From Chloracidobacterium sp. (GTDB taxonomy: Bacteria; Acidobacteriota; Blastocatellia; Pyrinomonadales; Pyrinomonadaceae), in assembly GCA_016715795.1 (NCBI GenBank), contig JADJXP010000001.1, positions 744,001-808,000 on the forward strand: a DNA stretch of 64,000 nt, written 5' to 3'. The translations under genes and the position numbers were made by a program. The notes below the pieces were generated by a model. That model was not told the origin of the DNA. It saw only the letters and a list, made by a program, of their open reading frames with translations, and did not search any database. Position 1 is the stretch's first letter. Each line of letters starts with the position of its first letter. Of the stretch, positions 16,930 through 24,630 are shown in pieces.

Positions 16930-17756
16930 TGCGCGTTTGCACGTGGAATCTGAATAAAGCAAATGCATCCCGAACGGGAAGCTGGGAATATCTCTCCGAG
17001 CTACAACCAGACATTGCCCTGCTTCAAGAAGTCAACGCAATTCCTGAACCTATCGAGAAAGAGTTCGACGTACTTTACCGGAAGGCTCTCAAAAAGAGCG
17101 GAGATCGGCAGAACTTCGGAACGGCCATTTTGGTCAGGGGACGCGTTAAGGGCCCTCTCGAACTATCGTCAGAATGGGACTGGGTTAATCGCGAACTTGC
17201 ACTTTTCAACGGCAATATTCTGGGCGCTGAAGTTGTATTGGATTCCGGGGACGAATTCAACGTCATCTCCGTCTATTCTCCGGCTTGGCCCATTGATCCA
17301 CGTCGATTGGTAGGTAGTGATATCTCGGAAGTCGCTGACAATGATATTAAATGCGTAAAGCTAGAAAACAATCCGAAAATCTGGGGAACGGAACTACTTT
17401 GGGCAACGCTTCGTTTTCACCTGCCTTCTTCAGACACACCATGGTTGGTTGGAGGCGATCTCAACTCTTCGCCGACATTCGACACTATGTGGCCCGGTGG
17501 CCCACACGGCAATCAGGAGGTTTTGGATCGAATGCACGCACTGAATCTAACCGAATGCTTGTTTCACTCAAAGGGTGAACTGACACCGACGTTTAAGAAC
17601 GCGACCGACAAATTAGTTATCCATCAAATTGACCATTTATTTGCGTCGAACGCCTTCATCGGGAAACTGCGAACGTGCGGTGTTGGTGATGCGAGCCGGG
17701 TATTTGAAGGACGACTCAGTGATCATCTTCCAATAATCGCTGACTTTGGTCTTTGA
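16929..17756 (+). CDS. Endonuclease/exonuclease/phosphatase (EEP) family protein
   Basis: 275 residues. EEP signatures in order: VCTWNLNKA at the N-terminus, LLQEV (metal-binding Glu), GGDLNSSP with the catalytic Asp-Leu-Asn about two-thirds along, and QIDHLFAS and LSDHLPIIADF at the end, including the catalytic His. Such enzymes are metal-dependent DNases, RNases or phosphodiesterases. The ATG overlaps the upstream PD-(D/E)XK gene. No membrane anchor or signal peptide. The target is unknown; linkage to another nuclease favours nucleic acid. Confidence 0.75.
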   Translation: MRVCTWNLNKANASRTGSWEYLSELQPDIALLQEVNAIPEPIEKEFDVLYRKALKKSGDRQNFGTAILVRGRVKGPLELSSEWDWVNRELALFNGNILGAEVVLDSGDEFNVISVYSPAWPIDPRRLVGSDISEVADNDIKCVKLENNPKIWGTELLWATLRFHLPSSDTPWLVGGDLNSSPTFDTMWPGGPHGNQEVLDRMHALNLTECLFHSKGELTPTFKNATDKLVIHQIDHLFASNAFIGKLRTCGVGDASRVFEGRLSDHLPIIADFGL

Positions 17757-17939
17757 AAAGATCAGGTTGGCACGGCCTTCTTCATTCCAGAACTTCCAGT
17801 TTGGTATTCATCGTCGCGATCTGACATTCCAATTCGCTTGCACCTTCGCGGACCCTTTAGCCAAAACGACGGCCGTCGCTGAGTGATTTTCGATGTCCAA
17901 AATGTAACCCCAGGCCTCGCTTACAATAAACTAAGGAGA

Positions 17940-18986
17940 ATGAGCCGCTCGACATCTCGGATCTTCAATAATACTGCCAGATTTAAGGGGTGTCTTCTTG
18001 GTGGAGCCGTCGGCGATGCCTTGGGAGCGGCGGTTGAGTTTGACACCCTTGACCGAATTCGCGAGCGGTTTGGCGAAAGCGGACTCGCCGATTACGCGCC
18101 GGCATACGGTCGGCTTGGCGCGATAACCGACGACACGCAAATGACTTTGTTTACGGCAGAGGGTTTGCTTCGGGCCGATCAAGATACATCGCTCCGCATC
18201 ATCGACTCAATCTACCAATCGTATCTGGCTTGGTTGTACACACAGCGCATCGTCATTGATGAAAGATTTGCCGAACCGCCTGCTCGACCGCCGGGATGGC
18301 TTGTTACAATTCCAGAACTAAACGCACGCCGCGCGGCCGGAAGAACTTGTCTATCGGCACTGCGAAGCGGTAGGAAGGGAACAGTAACAAACCCTCTTAA
18401 TAATAGTAAAGGCTGTGGTGGTGTCATGCGGGTCGCTCCTGTTGGACTGATTGCGGAGAATCCGTTTATTCTTGCTCGTGATGCGGCGGCAATAACACAC
18501 GGCCACCCCGCAGGATATTTGAGTGCCGGCGTACTCGCCTTGATAATTAGCAATATTTTGAATGGTCGTAGCTTAGCTGATGCCATTAATCATGCAGTTT
18601 ATGAAGAGTTTCTACAACACAGTGATTTTGAAGAGACATTCGTGGCTTTAGACCGTGCGGTCAAACTAGCATATGACAGGAGTGTCGAACCATCGCCGGA
18701 AACCATTGAATCGCTTGGCGGGGGATGGGTTGGCGAAGAAGCTTTAGCAATCTCAATTTATTGTTCGCTTGTTCACGAAAATGATTTCGGAAAGGCCATT
18801 CTACTTTCCGTTAATCACTCCGGTGATAGTGACAGCACTGGAGCTATCACCGGCAACATCATCGGGGCGTTGCACGGAATCGATGCAATTCCCTCGCATT
18901 GGCTTGAACGGCTCGAATTAAGAACAGTGATCGAACAAGTAGCCGACGATCTGGACACAGCAACACGCGGTGCTAACCTTTCTTGA
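17940..18986 (+). CDS. ADP-ribosylglycohydrolase (DraG-like)
   Basis: 348 residues from ATG 17940. It has the family signatures RFKGCLLGGAVGDALGA at the N-terminus, ITDDTQMT (Asp64/Asp65, one magnesium site) and NHSGDSDSTGAITG near residue 290 (the second metal site). These enzymes remove ADP-ribose from proteins or nucleic acids. An AAGGAG precedes the ATG very closely; an upstream in-frame GTG at 17883 is possible. No ADP-ribosyltransferase partner is seen nearby, so it may act against a host or invader toxin. Followed closely by two further plus-strand genes that overlap, perhaps one operon. Confidence 0.85.
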   Translation: MSRSTSRIFNNTARFKGCLLGGAVGDALGAAVEFDTLDRIRERFGESGLADYAPAYGRLGAITDDTQMTLFTAEGLLRADQDTSLRIIDSIYQSYLAWLYTQRIVIDERFAEPPARPPGWLVTIPELNARRAAGRTCLSALRSGRKGTVTNPLNNSKGCGGVMRVAPVGLIAENPFILARDAAAITHGHPAGYLSAGVLALIISNILNGRSLADAINHAVYEEFLQHSDFEETFVALDRAVKLAYDRSVEPSPETIESLGGGWVGEEALAISIYCSLVHENDFGKAILLSVNHSGDSDSTGAITGNIIGALHGIDAIPSHWLERLELRTVIEQVADDLDTATRGANLS

Positions 18987-19006
18987 GGCTGTGGAGAGAT
19001 ACGACT

Positions 19007-19318
19007 GTGAAGAAACAAATGGATGTTATTGAATTGAGCAATTCAGTCGGCGAGATTGCTAGAGCCGAGTGTGAGAAGGCAAGGATCCCATTCGTGACTC
19101 CGCTCCAAGTCGGCCTTGGGAGCGGCTTCGACGTGGCGTTAACCCTCATGGAGCAATCAGTGGGGTTGTACAAGGGCTTGAGTCAAGAGAAGAAGCGACG
19201 CGTGGTCGAGTACTTTCGGGCTGAGGCAGAGCGAAGCAAGGCTGTTGATCCGTATATTGTGATCTGGTACTTAGCGTGGGCGTCGGTCATCGAAGCAGAG
19301 CCCGAGGATTCTAAGTGA
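19007..19318 (+). CDS. Hypothetical protein in the ADP-ribosylglycohydrolase operon
   Basis: About 103 residues from GTG 19007, which follows GGAGAG at 9 bases; ATG 19019 is an alternative. Unrecognised, mainly helical (SVGEIARAECEKARIPF, then a YKGLSQEKKRRVVEYF segment). The stop overlaps the next start as GTGA, so it is coupled to the TPR gene. No further clue. Confidence 0.5.
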   Translation: MKKQMDVIELSNSVGEIARAECEKARIPFVTPLQVGLGSGFDVALTLMEQSVGLYKGLSQEKKRRVVEYFRAEAERSKAVDPYIVIWYLAWASVIEAEPEDSK

Positions 19319-20574
19319 GAGATACCGTATTGAGCAGCGGATCGGAAAACCTCGACAAGGTATGCGGCCTCGTCGGCGTTGGCAGGAGTGAGGAGGCGCT
19401 GAACATCGTAAGACGCGAGATTGAAAGCGCATCCAGTGATTTTGCGCGGGCCGTAGCCTATGAGCAGCTCGGCAATCTCTATCAAGTCATGAACGCCCCC
19501 AGCAAGGCGATCCATGCATTCGAAACTTCCTTGCGGCTTCACGGCCCTTTGAACGTCCCCGCAGTCACACGCGTGTATTCGTCGCTTGGTCTAGCGTACA
19601 AACTTAGTGGCGAAACAAATAGGGCACTAGAGATTTACGCGGCGGGTATCGATAGATTAATGGATCGCGCAATGAGGATTATCCACAAAGATGGCGAGCT
19701 GACGTCCGAAACCGAAGAAGACGGGGTTAGGACGTTGAATGTATCGACAGATGTTTTTGAACGGATTCGAGAATTGTGCAGGTTAGATATTACTTTCGCT
19801 GCTCTGAGAAATAATATGGGGACTTGTTATGCTGAAATAGGTGACAAGCAATCGGCTAGACGAGCATTCGTCGAAGCAATCGAATTTACGCCGGTGGGTT
19901 TTGCTTATCAACACCCATCCAGTAATTTGGCCGAACTTGATCCCAATGAAAAGGAAGTATTCCTTGATTTAGGAATAGCACTCAAAAAGACCGATCGATT
20001 GGACGAAGCCATTGAGGCCTTCAGACGAGCATTAGAGATTGATCCGAATTATGATCTTGCGTTCAGTAGTTTGGCGTTGACCCAAATGAAGACGGGCGAT
20101 TTTGAAATTGCTCTTCACAATTATGATGAGGCGATAAAAGCAATGACGCGAAACATTGTGAAGACATTCAAAAACTCCCGTTCAAAAGGCATTATCAAGC
20201 AACATGATTCTCATCATTTGCTCTGGCTCGAATTCGCCTTTTTTGGAGCTGTGTATCTGTCGTCCCTCGGCGAAAATGTTAAGAAATTGGCTTGGCCGAC
20301 TGGCGATCAAGCAATTCAAGAAGAGCGCGATGAAGGCTATGACGGTCTTTATTGGGTTGATAAAACTGATCCACAGGGTGAAACGACTCGACTATTCCTG
20401 CCCAACTATTTCAACACGTTTCGTGAGCACCTGACCTACACCTCAGGGTATTCAATCTTGCTTCGGGGAAAAGGGAGCGCGCTCCGTGAACTCGGACGCC
20501 GCGCTGAAGCTGATGAGCACTACACTGAGGCAGAATACTTTAACCCAAAGGAAAATAAGGGCAATTCGGGCTAG
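19315..20574 (+). CDS. TPR-repeat protein
   Basis: 419 residues from GTG 19315. At least four TPR-like helix pairs: ARAVAYEQLGNLYQVM, a TRVYSSLGLAYKLSGETN unit, LRNNMGTCYAEIGDKQSAR, and RLDEAIEAFRRALEIDPNYD with the typical A/G/P positions. The C-terminal 130 residues are not TPR-like until a last EADEHYTEAEYF helix. A protein-interaction scaffold; no enzyme domain is visible. It is the last of three overlapping plus-strand genes that begin with the ADP-ribosylglycohydrolase, so a functional link between ADP-ribose removal and this scaffold is possible. Confidence 0.65.
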   Translation: MRDTVLSSGSENLDKVCGLVGVGRSEEALNIVRREIESASSDFARAVAYEQLGNLYQVMNAPSKAIHAFETSLRLHGPLNVPAVTRVYSSLGLAYKLSGETNRALEIYAAGIDRLMDRAMRIIHKDGELTSETEEDGVRTLNVSTDVFERIRELCRLDITFAALRNNMGTCYAEIGDKQSARRAFVEAIEFTPVGFAYQHPSSNLAELDPNEKEVFLDLGIALKKTDRLDEAIEAFRRALEIDPNYDLAFSSLALTQMKTGDFEIALHNYDEAIKAMTRNIVKTFKNSRSKGIIKQHDSHHLLWLEFAFFGAVYLSSLGENVKKLAWPTGDQAIQEERDEGYDGLYWVDKTDPQGETTRLFLPNYFNTFREHLTYTSGYSILLRGKGSALRELGRRAEADEHYTEAEYFNPKENKGNSG

Positions 20575-20692
20575 CTAAAAGGTTCAGTCTTATTATTTGT
20601 GCGGCGTTTGAATTGAGAAATTGGTATTACTACTGCTAATCGCTGACACGTAAGCGGATTTTCCCCCTAATTCAAAGCGGAGCGAGGAGCGT

Positions 20693-21337
20693 CTACTTTG
20701 ACCTTCTCTTTCGGTTCCGAATGAAGCTCGGGCGTTTGTGAATGGGAAGGCCGAAGATCTGTTCCTCAAGTTTTGTGAACTGCACACTCGCGCAAAGCCC
20801 CTTCTCGATTCGGCCGAATCGTTCAAATCTCTTTACTAAGAATTTATAACTTACTAAGGCGGGACAGATCTTCTTAAACCTGACAATTGACTCTGCAGTG
20901 CAGCCGGTTTGGGGGACGCCGAATTCGTGAAAATGCGCGAGCATCTCGTCGTCCGGGTAGATGAATTGTGCAGCGAATACTTCGGCTCCGACTTCGATCA
21001 TTTCATTCTCGTTGTAGCTGCCGCACTGATATTTGCCATCGCGGATCGCATCCTGATCTACGTAGTGATGTTTCAACTCGTGCACAAGAGCGAAGGCTTT
21101 CGGCTCACGCGGCAGACCATTGCGGATAGCGACGCTTGGACCGTCTTCATCGACGATATATATCGCCTTGATCTTACCGCCCTTGAACGGCCATTGATCG
21201 ATGCGGATACCTTCCTTCCGATAAATGGCACGGATGACGTTCAGATCGATCTTACTTGTGTCGATGTTGTACAGACTGCGCTTTTCGCCCGCCATCTGTT
21301 TCATCTGCTCGTAATAGGGGGAGAATTGTGCAGACAT
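20693..21337 (-). CDS. capP: CapP-like ImmA/IrrE metallopeptidase (CBASS regulator)
   Basis: 214 residues. HELKH at 86-90 and a following EVGAEVFAAQFIYPDDE segment give the zinc ligands of ImmA/IrrE peptidases. The gene shares one base with the stop of the HTH gene (TAATG). In known CBASS loci a divergent pair, CapH (repressor) and CapP (protease that cleaves CapH after sensing DNA damage through ssDNA), controls the operon; gene order, orientation and folds match that arrangement. The assignment as CapP rests on context. Basic tail (RPSFIRNRKRRSK). Confidence 0.8.
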   Translation of the reverse strand: MSAQFSPYYEQMKQMAGEKRSLYNIDTSKIDLNVIRAIYRKEGIRIDQWPFKGGKIKAIYIVDEDGPSVAIRNGLPREPKAFALVHELKHHYVDQDAIRDGKYQCGSYNENEMIEVGAEVFAAQFIYPDDEMLAHFHEFGVPQTGCTAESIVRFKKICPALVSYKFLVKRFERFGRIEKGLCASVQFTKLEEQIFGLPIHKRPSFIRNRKRRSK

Positions 21338-21705
21338 TATTTTTTGGCTTTCTTGGCTTTCTTGGCTGCTTCGAGCTCGCGCCGGGCTTTGCGGTACAGA
21401 GCGTATTGCGTGATCTCGTCGAGGTCGCTTTCTCCGAGTTCGCCAAGCGCGCTCATAAGGCCTTGGAGTTTCTGCGGAGTTTCCATATTCGGGAAGAACG
21501 CTGAAATGCTTACGCCAAATATTTTCGCTAGCCGGTGTAGGTCCATTGCCGACGGTTTGTAGACCGCACCCTCCCAGCGGGAAATAGTGTTGGCGGTTGT
21601 CTTCATCTTATAGGCGAGCTCGTCCTGACTCATTCCTATACCTTCACCGTACTCCGTGCGCAGCTGTTTTATTCGTGCGCCGATCGTCTCGTACAAGTTT
21701 TTCAT
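21337..21705 (-). CDS. capH: CapH-like XRE repressor (CBASS regulator)
   Basis: 122 residues. XRE-type helix-turn-helix at about 12-65 (YGEGIGMSQDELAYKMKTTANTI followed by SRWEGAVYKPSAMDLHRLAKIF), then a dimer-type helix region and a Lys-Ala-rich tail ending in KKAKKAKK. It is divergent from the CBASS genes, with a palindrome-rich gap between them, and is cotranscribed with the CapP-like peptidase. It probably represses both directions until cleaved. The cleavage loop cannot be located from sequence alone; the segment between 65 and 100 is the best candidate. Confidence 0.8.
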   Translation of the reverse strand: MKNLYETIGARIKQLRTEYGEGIGMSQDELAYKMKTTANTISRWEGAVYKPSAMDLHRLAKIFGVSISAFFPNMETPQKLQGLMSALGELGESDLDEITQYALYRKARRELEAAKKAKKAKK

Positions 21706-21720
21706 TTTGCGTGCGTCCTT

Positions 21721-21756
21721 GAACAGGAAGTACTACATCCTGTTCGCGTTGACAGG
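21721..21756. promoter_or_regulatory. Operator candidate between capH and CBASS genes
   Basis: GAACAGGA (21721-21728) and TCCTGTTC (21738-21745) form a perfect inverted repeat with a 9-base spacer. A third half-site ACAGG at 21752 makes a second repeat CCTGT-N8-ACAGG, which also reads as CTGT-N8-ACAG, the form of a proteobacterial LexA box. Likely bound by the CapH-like repressor; LexA binding is only a possibility. Confidence 0.7.
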
Positions 21757-21832
21757 CTTTGGAATATTGATTAGGATTAAAAAGTTCCCATAAGAGGATA
21801 CAACAGAATTTCGATTAACCGCAAACGAATTT

Positions 21833-22744
21833 ATGAGCGCAAAGACCAAGCCCATTTTTGATACTGATCTGCCGCCGGGAATTCTCGATCGCCGAGTCAT
21901 TCCTGATGAGCAGTTTGATAAGACCTGGGATTCGATCTTCCTCGGGGAAGGCGTCAAAGATCAGCTCCTCAACCAAGCGATCGTCGGCTTCACGCTGCGT
22001 TCCAAGGGCGTCGGACGCGAGATCATTCCGACGCACGGCATTGTATTGCTCGTCGGTCCGCCCGGAACGGGGAAGACGTCGCTCGCCCGCGGACTTGCAT
22101 CCCGCGTCGCGAGAATGATAAAAGGTGCGACCTTCCTCGAGATCGAACCGCACTCTCTGACGAGTTCGTCGATGGGAAAGACCCAGCAGGCGGTCACCGA
22201 TCTGCTAGGCAAGACGATCCCAGAACATGCGGCGTCAGGTCCAGTGATCGTGCTGCTGGACGAAGTGGAGACAATGGCGACCGACCGGCGCAAGTTGAGC
22301 ATGGAAGCCAACCCGGTTGACGTCCATCGTGCGACCGACGCGGTCCTCGCACAGCTTGACCATTTAGCGGAACGTCATGGGAATCTCTTGTTCATTGCGA
22401 CCAGCAATTTTGAAGGGGCGATCGACGACGCATTCATTTCGAGATGCGACCTTGTGATGACGGTGCCGGTTCCGAACGCAAAGGCGCGTCGATCGATCTT
22501 GGAGGACACGATCGAGGGACTCGCGAAACATTTCTCGTCGATCAAGAAGCTACTGGCGACGGATGAGTTTGAACGCGTGGTTGAAGTAACCGAAGGGTTG
22601 GACGGACGGGCCTTGCGTAAGATGGTCGCCGGTGCCTGCGCATATACCAAGGAGGCCGCTGTCGATCCCGGGAAGCTAACGGTCGAGGCGCTATTGAAGG
22701 CGGCCGAAGACGCAAAAACAACGCTTAAGAGGAAGGAGAAGTGA
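21833..22744 (+). CDS. cap6: Cap6: Pch2/TRIP13-like AAA+ ATPase of type III CBASS
   Basis: 303 residues. Walker A GPPGTGKT at 75-82, Walker B LLDEVE at 141-146, sensor ATSNFEGAID, arginine-finger region FISRCDL, all typical of the TRIP13 family in bacteria. In type III CBASS this ATPase unfolds the HORMA protein and switches off the nucleotidyltransferase, keeping the system silent without infection. It is first of five tightly packed genes; the next starts one base after its TGA. Its leader of 127 bases holds the operator candidate. Compared with chromosomal AAA proteins it is short, as expected for Cap6. Confidence 0.9.
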   Translation: MSAKTKPIFDTDLPPGILDRRVIPDEQFDKTWDSIFLGEGVKDQLLNQAIVGFTLRSKGVGREIIPTHGIVLLVGPPGTGKTSLARGLASRVARMIKGATFLEIEPHSLTSSSMGKTQQAVTDLLGKTIPEHAASGPVIVLLDEVETMATDRRKLSMEANPVDVHRATDAVLAQLDHLAERHGNLLFIATSNFEGAIDDAFISRCDLVMTVPVPNAKARRSILEDTIEGLAKHFSSIKKLLATDEFERVVEVTEGLDGRALRKMVAGACAYTKEAAVDPGKLTVEALLKAAEDAKTTLKRKEK

Positions 22745-22745
22745 T

Positions 22746-23216
22746 ATGTCCACAGTTGTCGCAAGAAGGGTAGCCGCGGGCCCGGCGCATTCGGCCACCG
22801 AAGCGTGGTCGAAGATAACCGAAATACTATCGAAGCCGGGAACCGCAGGACGCACTGAGCTGGACGCGGTCGGCGGCGTCGCCGCGTCGCTGATTTCCGA
22901 CGAGTGTTTTCAAGATTCGCCGGCCGTCGTTTCGGGCAGCGGCCCGCAGGTTAGGGTCTATTGCATCTACGGCGAAGACTCGGTTTCTGGCGATGGCGTA
23001 AATGAAGGTGTCCTTACATTCGAAGCTGCTACCGGCGACTGGTCGATGTCGCTGCCGTGCCATCCCGATGATCTCGAATGGGTTACAAATGAGCTCAAGA
23101 AAAAGTCCAAGCGGATTACAGCGAGAGATCAAACAAAAGACGGCGAATCGAATACCGCCCGTGCCGCGGGTGCCTGTGCCGTCGAAATTGATATGGAGGC
23201 ATTTCTAAACGCATGA
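22746..23216 (+). CDS. Cap8-like second HORMA-type protein (probable)
   Basis: 156 residues between Cap6 and the clear HORMA protein. By position and size it matches the second HORMA-like subunit of two-HORMA type III CBASS loci, which often carries the closure peptide. Visible: a VRVYCIYGEDSVSGDGV strand region, WSMSLPCHPDDLEWVTNELKK, and a charged, flexible tail. I cannot prove the HORMA fold from sequence. Its stop overlaps the next ATG (ATGA). Fold prediction would settle it. Confidence 0.6.
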   Translation: MSTVVARRVAAGPAHSATEAWSKITEILSKPGTAGRTELDAVGGVAASLISDECFQDSPAVVSGSGPQVRVYCIYGEDSVSGDGVNEGVLTFEAATGDWSMSLPCHPDDLEWVTNELKKKSKRITARDQTKDGESNTARAAGACAVEIDMEAFLNA

Positions 23217-23716
23217 GCAGTACAGCAGTAGGCGTTTACACAAACGTCCATTCATACACATTCGTCACAGATAAGATGCTGACGTCGATCAAGAACATCG
23301 TCCGGATGAGCGGTCTCGACCCGGCCAAGATGACGAGCGAATGGCCAACGCTCGAGCTCGGCATCCGCACTTGGCTTAGCGACGGCGATCTCGAAGAAGT
23401 GCATCTGGAGGTGTTCAATCCGAGCACGGATGAGCTGGTCGGCCGCTGGGATTTTGAGATCTTCTACGGCCAGTCGGGCGACGGTTCATTCTGGCAGGAT
23501 CCGGAGGATATTAAATATCACATCCGCAAGATCGGACTGAATCCGGCGAATTGCGATTACAGGGTCGTGACCACGACGGCAACTGGACGCAGAGATGTGA
23601 CGGGTTGGTCGAGCACCAGTTTGAGGTCAACAGACGGGTTTGTTAAACAGGGCATTGGAACCACGATCGGTGCGGGATCGATCTCAACGGGTACCAGCTA
23701 TTGGAGAAAGAAATAA
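23213..23716 (+). CDS. cap7: Cap7: bacterial HORMA-domain protein
   Basis: 167 residues. N-terminal pattern HSYTFVTDKMLTSIKNIVR, a GLDPAKM turn, LELGIRTWLSDGDLEEVHLEV and RWDFEIFYG fit the bacterial HORMA family of CBASS; the C-terminal STDGFVKQG...SYWRKK segment is the safety-belt end. HORMA proteins bind closure peptides of infection-linked proteins and then activate the CD-NTase. It follows the previous gene with a four-base overlap and precedes the nucleotidyltransferase by two bases, so a joined complex of these products is expected. Confidence 0.8.
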   Translation: MSSTAVGVYTNVHSYTFVTDKMLTSIKNIVRMSGLDPAKMTSEWPTLELGIRTWLSDGDLEEVHLEVFNPSTDELVGRWDFEIFYGQSGDGSFWQDPEDIKYHIRKIGLNPANCDYRVVTTTATGRRDVTGWSSTSLRSTDGFVKQGIGTTIGAGSISTGTSYWRKK

Positions 23717-23718
23717 TC

Positions 23719-24612
23719 ATGATCACAGTTCAAGACGCATTCAGAAAATTTCGCACGAACCTCGAGCTTAGGGATAAGGAGCAGGAAGACGCGCAGCGGC
23801 GCCATCGAGACATTCGTGAGGTTATGAAGCGATCGTTCTCGCTCGACCGCGATTTCCTGACTGGCTCGTACAAGCGGCACACAAAGACCAAACCACTCAA
23901 AGATGTCGACATTTTTTGCGTGCTCGGAGATGAGGAACGGCACTACCGTGACAAGAACCCGTCCTTTCTCCTCGGCGATGTGGAGAAGGAATTAGCGAGG
24001 GAGTATGGTGATAGCAACGTTTCGCAGCAACGACGAAGCGTCTGCGTCGACTTCGGCATAAAAGAAGATGAGAACGGTGAGACGGGCGACAAAGTGATGA
24101 GCTTCGACGTCGTCCCGGCCTTCGCTAAAAACAACCACTACGAGATACCAGATATGGACACGGCCTCTGGATGGACCGATACGGACCCCGAGGTCCATGC
24201 CGACCTGGCTGTAAAGGCACAAGCTGCGTACGACCGTCAGTGGAAGGGACTTGTCCGGATGATGAAAGCGTGGAACCGTCACCAAGGCAAGCCGATCAAG
24301 CCAGGATTCCTGATCGAGGTGATGGCCCTCGAAGTGTTGTTTCCACCTTGGGGCGGGACGTACACACGCGAGATACAAGCGTTCTTTGCGACGCTTGCCG
24401 ACCGGATACACGAAACATGGCCGGACCCGGCTGGCCTCGGTCCGGATGTTAGCGATCGCATGGCGACAGCGGACTGCGATAACGCCCGAAAGGTCTTGCG
24501 TGAAAGCGAGCAGAGGGCGGCACTTGCGATCCGGCTCGAACGCGAGGGGAAGAACGGCGAAGCCTTGCGCACATGGAAGGACTTATTTGGGAAACAATTC
24601 CCGTTATCTTAA
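23719..24612 (+). CDS. CD-NTase, CBASS cyclic oligonucleotide synthase
   Basis: 297 residues from ATG 23719 (GGAG at 23703 is the ribosome site; an in-frame TTG at 23701 would overlap Cap7). Pol-beta-type nucleotidyltransferase: LTGSYKRHTKTKPLKDVDIF with Gly-Ser at 49-50 and Asp62/Asp64, then SFDVVPAF with Asp130 as third metal ligand. The helical C-terminal half (WNRHQGKPIKPGFLIEVM) fits the OAS/cGAS-like fold. It makes a cyclic di- or trinucleotide when activated by HORMA; exact product is not readable here. Clade C or D is likely because these partner with HORMA/TRIP13. Confidence 0.92.
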   Translation: MITVQDAFRKFRTNLELRDKEQEDAQRRHRDIREVMKRSFSLDRDFLTGSYKRHTKTKPLKDVDIFCVLGDEERHYRDKNPSFLLGDVEKELAREYGDSNVSQQRRSVCVDFGIKEDENGETGDKVMSFDVVPAFAKNNHYEIPDMDTASGWTDTDPEVHADLAVKAQAAYDRQWKGLVRMMKAWNRHQGKPIKPGFLIEVMALEVLFPPWGGTYTREIQAFFATLADRIHETWPDPAGLGPDVSDRMATADCDNARKVLRESEQRAALAIRLEREGKNGEALRTWKDLFGKQFPLS

Positions 24613-24630
24613 TTTTTGAATACTTGCACG

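Noticed and set aside
20909..21562. 217-codon plus-strand frame opposite capP and capH
   Set aside because: Antisense shadow of two clear genes with catalytic and HTH motifs.
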